64,000 bases of DNA from Vibrio astriarenae (GTDB lineage Bacteria > Pseudomonadota > Gammaproteobacteria > Enterobacterales > Vibrionaceae), in contig NZ_CP047476.1 of assembly GCF_010587385.1 (NCBI RefSeq), positions 1-64,000 of the forward strand, in the 5' to 3' direction. Positions 1 through 8,029 of the stretch are shown piece after piece. The translations under genes and the position numbers were made by a program. Under the pieces are notes generated by a model that saw nothing but the letters and a program-made list of their open reading frames with translations, searched no databases and was not told the origin of the DNA. Position 1 is the stretch's first letter, and every line of letters starts with the position of its first letter.

Positions 1-483
1 ATGGCATCTCCCCTAATTCGCCCCATCAAACCAAAAGATGACGCAGCGATTTGCCAAGTTATTACATCGGTTGGCCGCGAGTTTGGTGCTATCGGAGATG
101 GATTTGGCCCCTCTGATGCTGAAGTTGCGATGATGAGTGCACACTATCTTCGCGAAGAGGGGGCTTTATATTTCGTCGTTGAGCTCGAGGGTGAAATTAT
201 TGGAGGCGGCGGTATTGCTCCATTTAATGATCAGGGTATATGTGAACTGCGTAAGCTTTTCTTGTTACCTCGTGCTAGAGGACTAGGTGTAGGGTCTCAA
301 CTGACTTCAGAATGTTTAAGCTTCGCTAAGTCGGTGGGCTATACGGCGTGCTACTTGGATACGTTAGCGAGTATGAAATCAGCGGTTAGCCTCTATGAAA
401 AGCTCGGGTTCCGACACTTGTCAGCACCGTACCCAGGAACGGTCCATGGTGGCTGTGATGTGTGGATGTTGAAGGAACTTTAG
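1..483 (+). CDS. GNAT family N-acetyltransferase
   Basis: Single-domain protein of 160 residues with the fold signature of GNAT acetyltransferases, which move an acetyl group from acetyl-CoA to an amine. The acetyl-CoA pyrophosphate loop is visible at residues 91-98 (RARGLGVG, fitting R/Q-x-x-G-x-G/A), after the beta-4 segment ELRKLFLLP. The C-terminal LYEKLGF motif is typical of the family. The substrate cannot be read from the sequence. The frame opens exactly at base 1, so the true start could lie upstream, although the N-terminus looks complete for the family. The next gene follows 56 bases downstream with its own ribosome binding site. Confidence 0.85.
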   Translation: MASPLIRPIKPKDDAAICQVITSVGREFGAIGDGFGPSDAEVAMMSAHYLREEGALYFVVELEGEIIGGGGIAPFNDQGICELRKLFLLPRARGLGVGSQLTSECLSFAKSVGYTACYLDTLASMKSAVSLYEKLGFRHLSAPYPGTVHGGCDVWMLKEL

Positions 484-539
484 TAGGAACAAGCCGCTAT
501 AATGAAATAAAGTGAGAGAGCGCCAAGGAGGGAGTTCTA

Positions 540-1388
540 ATGAAGAGAAAGTCTGCGAACTGGTTGATCGTTATGTTGCTAAGTGCATTCGTGTTAACTG
601 GGTGCGGTGTACGCTTTCTCTACAATAATGTCGACTGGCTGGTGATCGAATATCTCGATGATTATGTTGATTTAGAAAGTGGGCAGGAGGAGTGGCTCAG
701 TGACAAAATCAGCTTACTCAGCCAGTGGCATCGACGTCATGAATTACCACATTATATTGACCATCTCGATCAGCTTATCGAGTTAGATCTCAAAACCTTC
801 ACCGCACAAGAACTGGCGGCACAAAAAATCCAATTTCAACAACACGGTGAGCGCTTACTCATTGAAATTGAGCCGCAGCTATTGCTACTCGCTTCTCAAT
901 TGTCTGATGAACAGGTTGAGCAGTTTATGAAAAACTTGCGGGTTCGCCATGGAAAATATCAAGATAAGTACCAATCGCTAAATGACACCGAGATCCGCCA
1001 ACGCTATGCCGAAAGTATCGCAGAAAACGTTGAACGCTGGTTTGGTAGTTTGACCGAAGAGCAAGAGACCGTGGTAGAGCTTTGGACAAGTGAGATGGAG
1101 GTGACAGTACCCGATTGGGTTGCCTATCAAACTCAAGTTCGTTTGCAGGTGAAAGAGATGCTTGCCCTGCGTGCAGATGCCGATATTTTGTCTGGTCGCC
1201 TCAATCAAATATTAAACGAGCCTGAACGACTTTACAGTGACGAGTTGATAAGAAAACTCCATCACAATCGAGGTGTCATGGATGTTTATCTCGTACAGAT
1301 TGTCAACTTGGCGACTGACAAACAGGCGACTTATTACTGTGATACGCTTAAAGAGTGGAAAGATGTCGCGCTTGATATCTTACAATAA
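540..1388 (+). CDS. DUF6279-type lipoprotein
   Basis: Protein of 282 residues with a lipoprotein signal: a hydrophobic stretch at about residues 9-21 and the lipobox LTGC with the acylated Cys at residue 22. The residue after Cys is Gly, so outer-membrane sorting is likely. The motif RFLYNNVDWLVIEYLDDYVDL just after the lipobox is what I recall for the DUF6279 family of gammaproteobacteria. The rest is charged and mostly helical. The function is unknown. A strong GGAGG lies 7-11 bases before the ATG. Confidence 0.75.
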   Translation: MKRKSANWLIVMLLSAFVLTGCGVRFLYNNVDWLVIEYLDDYVDLESGQEEWLSDKISLLSQWHRRHELPHYIDHLDQLIELDLKTFTAQELAAQKIQFQQHGERLLIEIEPQLLLLASQLSDEQVEQFMKNLRVRHGKYQDKYQSLNDTEIRQRYAESIAENVERWFGSLTEEQETVVELWTSEMEVTVPDWVAYQTQVRLQVKEMLALRADADILSGRLNQILNEPERLYSDELIRKLHHNRGVMDVYLVQIVNLATDKQATYYCDTLKEWKDVALDILQ

Positions 1389-1394
1389 AAACAA

Positions 1395-1410
1395 GTGAGT
1401 ATTCACTCAC
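1395..1410. repeat. short inverted repeat before tauE/safE-type gene
   Basis: GTGAGT and ACTCAC form a 6-bp stem with a 4-base loop between the stop of the lipoprotein gene and the Shine-Dalgarno of the permease gene. It might be a weak mRNA hairpin. It has no U tract, so it is not an intrinsic terminator. Confidence 0.35.
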
Positions 1411-1416
1411 CAAGGA

Positions 1417-2187
1417 ATGATTTTGGAATGGATTCTTCTGTTTCTGGCAGGGTTTGCTGGAGGCATTCTTAATAGTATTGCAGGTGGTGGGAGCTTTATT
1501 ACTTTTCCTGCGTTGATGATGGCAGGTGTGCCCCCTATTCATGCTAACGCAACGAACACCTACGCCTCATGTGCTGGTTATATCAGTGGTGCTTTAGGGT
1601 TTCGCCAAGACATCGCGCAAACCAAGGGGAAATTGGCCCTGACGATTATCGGTAGCTTTATTGGGGGAGCGTTCGGGGCGTACCTTCTTCTCACGGTAAA
1701 TGATCAGCAGTTCTTGACAGCAATACCATGGTTGCTGTTGTTCGCAACGCTACTGTTTATCTTTGGTGGAAAGCTCACTCAACTCTTATCGCAGCTGACC
1801 CCACAAACCCGGCAAACCGCGTTTTGGTCGACGGTTTTCGTTTCATTATGTTTGGTGGGCGTGTCTGCATACGGAGGCTTCTTTAACGCGGGGTTAGGAG
1901 TGATAGTACTAAGCTATCTGGTGATCGCTGGCTATACCGATATCAATCAAATGAATGGTCTCAAACTACTGATTTCCTCAAGTGTTTCATTAATCGCTAT
2001 CGCTATTTTTATCTACGAAGGCGCCATTGATTGGCATCGCGGCAGTGTTGTCATGTTTGGCACATTGTTAGGAGGGTATTGTGCTGCGAGAGTCTCCAGA
2101 AACATTAAGCAAATCTATGTGAAACGCTTTGTTGCTATGTTCAGTATTGCCCTGACGTTGTATTTCTTTTTTGACGTGTATTTGTAG
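1417..2187 (+). CDS. TauE/SafE family sulfite exporter-like permease
   Basis: Integral inner-membrane protein of 256 residues with about eight predicted helices. The N-terminal GGILNSIAGGGSFITFPAL stretch, repeated in degenerate form near residues 150-160 (YGGFFNAGLGV), is the signature of the TauE/SafE (DUF81) family, whose members export or import sulfonates, sulfite and related organic anions. The exact substrate is not deducible. Start choice: AAGGA at 1412-1416 touches the ATG at 1417, so the in-frame TTG at 1423 (6 bases after the Shine-Dalgarno) may be the real start. Confidence 0.88.
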   Translation: MILEWILLFLAGFAGGILNSIAGGGSFITFPALMMAGVPPIHANATNTYASCAGYISGALGFRQDIAQTKGKLALTIIGSFIGGAFGAYLLLTVNDQQFLTAIPWLLLFATLLFIFGGKLTQLLSQLTPQTRQTAFWSTVFVSLCLVGVSAYGGFFNAGLGVIVLSYLVIAGYTDINQMNGLKLLISSSVSLIAIAIFIYEGAIDWHRGSVVMFGTLLGGYCAARVSRNIKQIYVKRFVAMFSIALTLYFFFDVYL

Positions 2188-2358
2188 ATCACGTTTTGAT
2201 AACTTTTGATGATGTTTTAGCCACTTTCTAGCCCGTTTATGTCATATTATCTATGACGCTGATTAACGCCATTCATGACCTAATTGCGAGATAAAGTTTA
2301 GCCTCAAGCGACGCCTATCGTTCCCTTTTGTTGGTCTTTTCCATAGGTAGGAGGGGTT

Positions 2359-2586
2359 ATGAACAAGAAGCTAGGTCAAGTGATGACAAGCAGTCGTATG
2401 ATTTCGTTTATCGCGTTTTTGGCAGCGACATTTGCGTGGGTTCTCGATCTCAAGGCGCTGTTTACCGTTTCCATCATTGCATTCATTGCGAGTGCAACGC
2501 TCTACTGGACTGAGAAAAATCAGTCTAATCGTGATAAGGATGATAGAGACGAACACTCCCACATGGATGAGCATTCTCAAACCTGA
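2359..2586 (+). CDS. small membrane protein of unknown function
   Basis: Protein of 75 residues. It has a hydrophobic region at about residues 14-49 that could form two short membrane helices, followed by a very polar, His/Asp/Glu-rich C-terminus (residues 55-75) that could bind metal. I do not recognise a family. It is supported as a gene by a strong ribosome binding site (AGGAGG, about 5 bases before the ATG) and by its own terminator at 2595-2628. An alternative frame starting at 2328 lacks such support. Confidence 0.6.
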   Translation: MNKKLGQVMTSSRMISFIAFLAATFAWVLDLKALFTVSIIAFIASATLYWTEKNQSNRDKDDRDEHSHMDEHSQT

Positions 2587-2593
2587 TTGATGC

Positions 2594-2628
2594 TAAGGCT
2601 AATTTCCTAATGGAGGTTAGCCTTTTTT
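2594..2628 (+). terminator. intrinsic terminator of the small membrane protein gene
   Basis: An 8-bp stem AAGGCTAA/TTAGCCTT (2595-2602 and 2617-2624) runs into six T residues. Confidence 0.8.
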
Positions 2629-2744
2629 GCTGGAGTTTTGTTCAGTTACTCAATCTATTCACATCTCGTTAAAATTAATACCCACATCTATCTTAGGGCT
2701 TGTTATGATGGTTGTACTGAGTGCGTAACAACAAAAGCCCTATA

Positions 2745-3458
2745 ATGAACGCAATAGAGTTTCGCCATATCAATAAATGGTATGGAGACTATCAAGCCTT
2801 AAACAGCATTAACCTGTCAGTGGCGAAAGGTGAAATCCTAGTCGTGTGTGGCCCATCTGGATCGGGAAAGTCCACGCTTATCCGCACCGTGAATGGTTTA
2901 GAACAGGTATCCAGTGGCGAGGTGTCTGTTTTACCGTATCTGAATGAGGACCTAACGGGCAAAGTTGGTATGGTGTTTCAGCATTTCAACCTCTTTCCCC
3001 ATCTGACCGTGATGGAGAATCTCACGCTTGCTCCCATGCGAACCCTCAAGCTCTCCAAACAAGAAGCGCAGGAGCGAGCTCGTCACTACTTAGCTCGCGT
3101 GAACATCAGTGAGCAAGCAGATAAGTATCCGGTCCAGTTATCTGGAGGTCAGCAACAACGCGTCGCAATTGCACGTTCATTGTGTATGCAACCGGAAGTT
3201 CTATTGTTTGATGAGCCAACCTCGGCACTCGACCCTGAAACCATTCAAGAAGTGCTCGATGTTATGGTTGACCTTGCGCAGGATGGCATCACTATGATGT
3301 GTGTTACTCATGAGATGGGCTTTGCGCGCAAAGTCGCCGACCGCGTGATTTTTATGGATCAGGGAGAAATCATTGAGGTTGCTGAGCCTGAAGCCCTGTT
3401 TTCTAACCCGCAGCATCAACGTACTCAGCTGTTCCTCAACCAGATTTTGAGTCACTGA
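2745..3458 (+). CDS. polar amino acid ABC transporter, ATP-binding protein
   Basis: Cytoplasmic ATPase of the GlnQ/HisP type. From the ATG at 2745 (237 residues) the Walker A GPSGSGKS is at 36-43, the Q-loop at about 79, the signature LSGGQ at 132-136 and the Walker B LLFDEP at 153-158; a switch-His motif (CVTHEM) follows. Its ending (about 237 residues, no regulatory domain) fits amino acid importers. A GTG at 2721 is an in-frame alternative start adding 8 residues; the ATG matches the family N-terminus better. It is first in a four-gene operon; the downstream permease ATG begins one base after its stop, suggesting translational coupling. Confidence 0.93.
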   Translation: MNAIEFRHINKWYGDYQALNSINLSVAKGEILVVCGPSGSGKSTLIRTVNGLEQVSSGEVSVLPYLNEDLTGKVGMVFQHFNLFPHLTVMENLTLAPMRTLKLSKQEAQERARHYLARVNISEQADKYPVQLSGGQQQRVAIARSLCMQPEVLLFDEPTSALDPETIQEVLDVMVDLAQDGITMMCVTHEMGFARKVADRVIFMDQGEIIEVAEPEALFSNPQHQRTQLFLNQILSH

Positions 3459-3459
3459 T

Positions 3460-4254
3460 ATGAGGAAAGTGTTGAAGCCGGTTATTTCGGCGCTATTACA
3501 AATTATCGTTTTGATTGGCGCGCTATCCTGGGTGTTAGATTCTGGCGCTCAGGCAATGGGCTATCGCTGGCAGTGGGAGCGCGTGCCAGACTATCTTTTC
3601 TTTTTTGAAGACGGTCAGTGGTGGCCTGCAGAGCTAATGGAAGGGCTTTGGGTCACCATCAAAATTTCGGCGATGAGCCTGGTTTTTACCCTTATATTTG
3701 GTTTAGCTACTGCTCTACTGAAATTATCGAATTCGATTGTTGGGCGGGGAATAGCGACCGCTTATGTCGAGATTATTCGTAACACCCCTTTGTTAGTGCA
3801 AATCTACTTACTCTACTTTGTATTTGGCCCGGTGATTGGCTTAGATCGTTTCTATACTGCTGTGTTAGCGTTGTCTCTGTTTCAAGGGGCGTATACCGCG
3901 GAAATCTTTCGTGGTGGGTTGAACAGCATTGATAAAGGGCAGTTTGAAGCGTCAAAAACACTGGGATTGTCGCCTTTTTACACCTATTACGATGTCATCT
4001 TACCGCAACTGGTGCAGCGTACATTGCCACCGTTGACCAATGAAGTCGTTTCTCTGATTAAAAACTCGTCGATTGTCAGTGTTATGGCGATTTTTGATTT
4101 GACGACAGAGGGGCGCAACATCGTTTCTGAGACTGCGATGCCGTTTGAAATTTGGTTTACGGTTGCGGCGATCTATTTGTTGTTAACACTGACGTTGTCG
4201 GGGTTATCAGCACTACTGGAACACAAGTTGGGTGCGCAGTGGCGCAGTCAATAA
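3460..4254 (+). CDS. polar amino acid ABC transporter, permease (HisM/GlnP type)
   Basis: Inner-membrane permease of 264 residues. It has an N-terminal helix (about residues 10-27), a periplasmic loop, then a five-helix BPD transport core. The IIRNTPLLVQIYLLYF motif typical of polar amino acid permeases starts near residue 105. The EAA coupling loop (FEASKTLGLSPFYTYYDVILPQ) near residue 160 contacts the ATPase. It pairs with the second permease at 5153-6070 as a probable heterodimer. There is only one base between it and the upstream stop. Confidence 0.93.
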   Translation: MRKVLKPVISALLQIIVLIGALSWVLDSGAQAMGYRWQWERVPDYLFFFEDGQWWPAELMEGLWVTIKISAMSLVFTLIFGLATALLKLSNSIVGRGIATAYVEIIRNTPLLVQIYLLYFVFGPVIGLDRFYTAVLALSLFQGAYTAEIFRGGLNSIDKGQFEASKTLGLSPFYTYYDVILPQLVQRTLPPLTNEVVSLIKNSSIVSVMAIFDLTTEGRNIVSETAMPFEIWFTVAAIYLLLTLTLSGLSALLEHKLGAQWRSQ

Positions 4255-4274
4255 ATATCCTCAAGGAGAAAATA

Positions 4275-5126
4275 ATGAAAATGAAAGGACTAGGCTCAAT
4301 GTTCAGTTTACTAGGAAAAAAAGGTTTCAAGGCATCGATAACGGCGCTGTTAGGCTTAGCAGTGAGCTTACCGACGATGGCCGCCGAAACGCCAAATCTC
4401 GACCAAATCAACGATCGCGGCACATTACGAGTGGGTATGTCGACATTTGTTCCGTGGGCGATGCGTGATAAACAGGGTGAGCTGATTGGTTTTGAAATCG
4501 ATGTTGCTAAGCGTTTGGCACAAGACTCGGGCTGGCAAGTTGAATTTGTTCCAACAGCTTGGGACGGCATTATCCCTGCTCTACTGGCTCAGAAATTTGA
4601 TGTGATCATCGGTGGTCTATCGATCACGGAAGAACGCTCCAAGAGCGTGTTGTTCTCCCAACCCTATTCTCATTCAGGGATTCAAGTGGCGGCAAGCAAA
4701 TCTCTCGCCGGCGATATGACAGAGCTGAGTGATTATGACTCTCGCCGAATCAAAATCGCAGTGCGTCGCGGAGCAACGCCAGTTCAAGTGGCTCGTGAAA
4801 CCTTCCCTAAAGCGAAACTACTTCAGTTTGACGATGAAGCGCAGGCTTTCCAAGAGGTGCTAAATGGTAATGCGCACGCAGTTATCGCCTCAAGCCCGAA
4901 GCCCGAGCATGAAGCGGTAAAACACGCAGATAAACTGTTCATTCCGTTCAGCGAGCGTCTATCTCAAGGTAACGAAGCATTTGCAGTTCGTTTAGGAGAG
5001 GAAGACAAAGCAGAGTTTTTCAATCAATGGATTGCTGAGCGCACTGCTGATGGTTGGCTGAAAGAGCGCTATGAATACTGGTTCTCTACTCTTGATTGGC
5101 AAGATCAAGTGGCGGCAGGTCAGTAA
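4275..5126 (+). CDS. polar amino acid ABC transporter, substrate-binding protein
   Basis: Periplasmic solute-binding protein of 283 residues (SBP_bac_3 family). It has a signal peptide of about 36 residues (basic start, hydrophobic core, AMA-A type cleavage), then the mature start LRVGMSTFVPWAM and the ligand-pocket segment WDGIIPALLAQKFDVIIGGLSITEER. I start it at the ATG at 4275, 6 bases after AAGGAGA; the frame is open further upstream but would run into the permease gene. The binding protein lies between the two permease genes. The amino acid it binds is not deducible. Confidence 0.92.
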   Translation: MKMKGLGSMFSLLGKKGFKASITALLGLAVSLPTMAAETPNLDQINDRGTLRVGMSTFVPWAMRDKQGELIGFEIDVAKRLAQDSGWQVEFVPTAWDGIIPALLAQKFDVIIGGLSITEERSKSVLFSQPYSHSGIQVAASKSLAGDMTELSDYDSRRIKIAVRRGATPVQVARETFPKAKLLQFDDEAQAFQEVLNGNAHAVIASSPKPEHEAVKHADKLFIPFSERLSQGNEAFAVRLGEEDKAEFFNQWIAERTADGWLKERYEYWFSTLDWQDQVAAGQ

Positions 5127-5152
5127 GACAGATTATTGAAGATAGATTAAAA

Positions 5153-6070
5153 GTGGAAAAGAGTCGTCATTTAAACTCGTCATCCCAACAGCAAGCTGTG
5201 ACCCTATTCAAGCTTAACAAGCTGGATTGGATATTGCTTGCGGTCGTTGGGGTGGTATTGGGTTGGTTATACTATCGTTCAGCGGTTGGAGTGAACTATC
5301 ATTGGCAGTGGGAAAGGGCAGTGAGCCTGATCTTCACGCCGCGCGCTGATGGTAGTTTGCCATATTTCTTCCAAGGGTTGATCGCAACGTTGCGACTTAG
5401 CTTTTGGGGTATGACACTCGCCTTGATATTAGGCACTCTTTTAGGAGTGGCTAGGCATAGTAAGGTGACGCTTTTTCGTATCCCTGCCAACTTGTTTGTT
5501 CAGCTAGTTCGCAACATACCGCCACTCGTCTTCATTTTTATCTTCTACTTCTTTATCTCTAATCAGCTGATTCCGCTGCTGGGTCTAGAGGATATTTTGC
5601 GTGGCTATCGAACCGAGCCTAACGCCTTGCAGCGCTTACTATTTGGCCCGGTTAACCTGTGGGAAAACTTACTTTCCGGCTTACTTTGTGTTGGGTTACT
5701 TTCATCTGCTTATGTTGCAGAAGTGGTGAGGTCAGGTTTGATGGCGATACCAAAAGGGCAGTGGGAAGCCGCTGACTCGCTGGGGCTTTCTGCATGGGTA
5801 AAATATCGCTATGTCATAGCACCGCAAGTGTTAGCGAGTATTACACCAGCACTAGCAGGACAGGCGATCTCTTTGGTAAAAGATACCTCTATCGTTTCTC
5901 TGATCTCGATACAGGAGATGACCTTTGCTGGCACAGAAATCGCCAATTCCTCAGGCCTAATCTTTGAAATCTGGCTACTAGTCGGTTTGGTGTATTTTTT
6001 GTTGTGCTTTAGCCTGTCAATGCTGTTTAAGCGCTTGGAAAAGCGAAGTCTACGACACCTGATAAAGTAA
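5153..6070 (+). CDS. polar amino acid ABC transporter, second permease
   Basis: Inner-membrane permease of about 306 residues, larger than the first because of an N-terminal helix (LDWILLAVVGVVLGWLYY) and an inserted loop around GYRTEPNALQRLLFGPVN. The core again has the motif LVRNIPPLVFIFIFYFF and an EAA loop (WEAADSLGLSAWVKYRYVIAPQ). The frame is open from 5096, overlapping the binding-protein gene; the GTG at 5153, 26 bases after that gene's stop, is the likelier start, though its ribosome binding site is weak. It is the last gene of the operon; a terminator follows at 6093. Confidence 0.88.
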   Translation: MEKSRHLNSSSQQQAVTLFKLNKLDWILLAVVGVVLGWLYYRSAVGVNYHWQWERAVSLIFTPRADGSLPYFFQGLIATLRLSFWGMTLALILGTLLGVARHSKVTLFRIPANLFVQLVRNIPPLVFIFIFYFFISNQLIPLLGLEDILRGYRTEPNALQRLLFGPVNLWENLLSGLLCVGLLSSAYVAEVVRSGLMAIPKGQWEAADSLGLSAWVKYRYVIAPQVLASITPALAGQAISLVKDTSIVSLISIQEMTFAGTEIANSSGLIFEIWLLVGLVYFLLCFSLSMLFKRLEKRSLRHLIK

Positions 6071-6092
6071 TGGCTTTCGCTGAGCTATTTGA

Positions 6093-6118
6093 AGAGTCGC
6101 TGTATGCGGCTCTTTTTG
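6093..6118 (+). terminator. terminator of the amino acid ABC operon
   Basis: AGAGTCGC/GCGGCTCT hairpin (one G-U pair) with a 4-base loop, followed by TTTTT. Confidence 0.8.
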
Positions 6119-6257
6119 TTGGTTAGAACTGGAATGCATGGTTCAATCTGCCTTGTGACAAATTGTAAGTGTCTCTGCGCTTGGGCTTGTATCTCACCAT
6201 CCTCAAGGTAGAATCATCGGTCTTTATTGTTTTGCCCCCAAACATAACGAATTTCTT

Positions 6258-7517
6258 ATGCCAAAAATCAATTTACATCGACGTGACCATGCTTCTGCGC
6301 TGGCAAATGAGATGACACCAGACAAGCTTAAGGAGAAGCTGGAGCCTCGCTTTGGAAGAGCGGAAAAGCGTCTGACACCGAGCCCTTACATTAGCGATAA
6401 AAACTTGGAGCGTCGTTGGAAGAAAATTGATAACTCAGAATGGCAAGCTCAGCTGTTAGACGGGTTTACTCGCGAACAAGCTGAACTGTACAACAAGAAT
6501 ATCGAGTATTTCATTGGCACGGTTAACGTTCCTGTAGGGGTCGCAGGCCCTTTGAGGGTAAATGGGCTGTTTGCTGAAGGTGACTATCTTGTTCCTTTAG
6601 CTACGACAGAGGCAGCATTAGTCGCCTCTTACCACCGAGGCTCGCAGCTGCTCACTGCTGCGGGTGGCGCAAGCGCAATGCTTCTCAATGAAGGCGTGAC
6701 TCGCACCCCCGGCTTTGCATTTTATAACCTTGCTGAAGCCGGTCAGTTTGTTGCTTGGGCGGTCACTCAGTATGCGGTTTTCAAAGAGATTGCTGAATCG
6801 ACCACCTCTCACGGCAAGTTGAAAGATATCAACATCAATATCGAAGGCAATCATGTCTATTTGGTATTTGAGTACCTGACAGGGGATGCCTCAGGTCAGA
6901 ACATGGTGACGATTGCCACCAATGCTGTGTTTGAGTTCATTATGCAGCACGCACCGATAGAGCCTGAGTTTGCTTTTCTGGACGGTAATTTGTCGGGTGA
7001 CAAAAAGGCCACGGCGCAAACTTTGCGTAGCGTACGGGGTAAAAAAGTCACCGCCGAAGCGAATATTCCTGCAGAGTTGGTAGAGAAATATCTTCATAGC
7101 ACCCCTGAAAAGATGATGCAGTTTGCTCAGATGACAACGGTAGGCGGCACATTGAGTGGCACAATTGGTATCAATGGGCACTATGCCAATGCGTTGGCAG
7201 CAATGTACATTGCTTGTGGTCAAGATGCAGCCTGTGTTGCTGAATCTGCGGTTGGTATGACGCGTCTAGAGGTGAATCGTGATGGTGGCTTATACGCGAG
7301 TGTGACACTACCAAATATCATGGTTGGCACCGTCGGTGGTGGTACCAGCTTGCCAACACAGAAAGCATGTTTAGAGATGATGGGGTTACATGGCAATGGT
7401 AAGTCACAGGCGTTGGCTGAAGTCGCCGCTGCTCTATGTTTGGCTGGAGAGCTTTCTATTGTCGGCGCTTTCTGTGCGGGGCATTTCTCTCGTGCGCACC
7501 ATAAGTTAGCCCGTTAA
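6258..7517 (+). CDS. mvaA: hydroxymethylglutaryl-CoA reductase (class I type)
   Basis: Reductase of 419 residues converting HMG-CoA to mevalonate. The substrate motif VPVGVAGPL is at 91-99. The catalytic set is complete: Glu118 in ATTEA, Lys249/250 in GDKKA, Asp323 in CGQDAA and a C-terminal His pair (414-415) in SRAHHKLAR. GTVGGGTSLPTQ (358-368) is the cofactor/CoA region. The layout resembles class I, NADPH-dependent enzymes rather than the Pseudomonas class II form. It is cytosolic, without the eukaryotic membrane anchor. No other mevalonate-pathway gene is in the window, so it stands alone here. The symbol is by family analogy. Confidence 0.92.
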   Translation: MPKINLHRRDHASALANEMTPDKLKEKLEPRFGRAEKRLTPSPYISDKNLERRWKKIDNSEWQAQLLDGFTREQAELYNKNIEYFIGTVNVPVGVAGPLRVNGLFAEGDYLVPLATTEAALVASYHRGSQLLTAAGGASAMLLNEGVTRTPGFAFYNLAEAGQFVAWAVTQYAVFKEIAESTTSHGKLKDININIEGNHVYLVFEYLTGDASGQNMVTIATNAVFEFIMQHAPIEPEFAFLDGNLSGDKKATAQTLRSVRGKKVTAEANIPAELVEKYLHSTPEKMMQFAQMTTVGGTLSGTIGINGHYANALAAMYIACGQDAACVAESAVGMTRLEVNRDGGLYASVTLPNIMVGTVGGGTSLPTQKACLEMMGLHGNGKSQALAEVAAALCLAGELSIVGAFCAGHFSRAHHKLAR

Positions 7518-7577
7518 TCGCCTCATTCAGCTTATAAAGCGCTTGGATTCGCATGGTTTCAAGTGCTTTACCTTCTC

Positions 7578-7973
7578 TTACCACTCTTCCTCAACGCTAA
7601 ATCTTGCCTGTCTTGCTTGTGTCATGGTGCACTGCGTTTGTGCCATCAACTCGTTGAGTGTCATTTCCGGTGTTGCTTTGAGTAGGCGAACGAGTTTGTC
7701 CTCAAATGGCTCAAGCTTATCTTGATGTTGGCAAAGCACAGCTTCTATCTTGGTACACAAGAAGCAGCGCTCGCTTGCTGAACTCGACTTGAATGCGTTT
7801 AAAAAAGCATCGATAGAAGGAGCGGTGCCGATGAGCTGCCAGTTTCTTGAGCGCCGAACGCGTTTTAGGGTGCAGTCATGCTCAAGAGAAAGTTGTTTTG
7901 CCATACCCACTTGTGCACGTTCAAGACGGTGTAATAGTGAAGGAAGAGCAACGGTAATTTGGGTGTCAGACAT
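7578..7973 (-). CDS. small ribosome-recycling-factor-like family protein (RRF_GI type)
   Basis: Protein of 131 residues starting at the ATG at 7973 (a TTG lies just before it). The N-terminal ITVALPSLLHRLER segment and the CTLKRVRRSRNW motif match what I remember of a small family, about 130 residues long, annotated as ribosome recycling factor family protein in Vibrio. It is not the essential Frr, and its activity is unproven. Two Cys in ERCFLCTKIEAVLC may be structural. Its Shine-Dalgarno lies in the arm of a 9-bp inverted repeat (7977-8009). The function should be treated as unknown. Confidence 0.6.
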   Translation of the reverse strand: MSDTQITVALPSLLHRLERAQVGMAKQLSLEHDCTLKRVRRSRNWQLIGTAPSIDAFLNAFKSSSASERCFLCTKIEAVLCQHQDKLEPFEDKLVRLLKATPEMTLNELMAQTQCTMTQARQARFSVEEEW

Positions 7974-7976
7974 CAA

Positions 7977-8009
7977 AACCTAGGCGACAAATTATTTGCT
8001 GCCTAGGTT
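7977..8009 (-). terminator. 9-bp inverted repeat between the MFS gene and the RRF-like gene
   Basis: AACCTAGGC (7977-7985) pairs perfectly with GCCTAGGTT (8001-8009) around a 15-base loop. On the minus strand the stem is followed by TTTTG, so it may be a weak terminator of the MFS transcript. The same arm carries the AGG that would serve as Shine-Dalgarno of the gene starting at 7973, so it may also gate its translation. Confidence 0.5.
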
Positions 8010-8029
8010 AGGCTTTGTCTCGTAGAACT

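Noticed and set aside
2328..2513. 61-residue frame overlapping the small membrane protein gene
   Set aside because: The frame at 2359 has the AGGAGG and a sensible membrane topology; this one does not.
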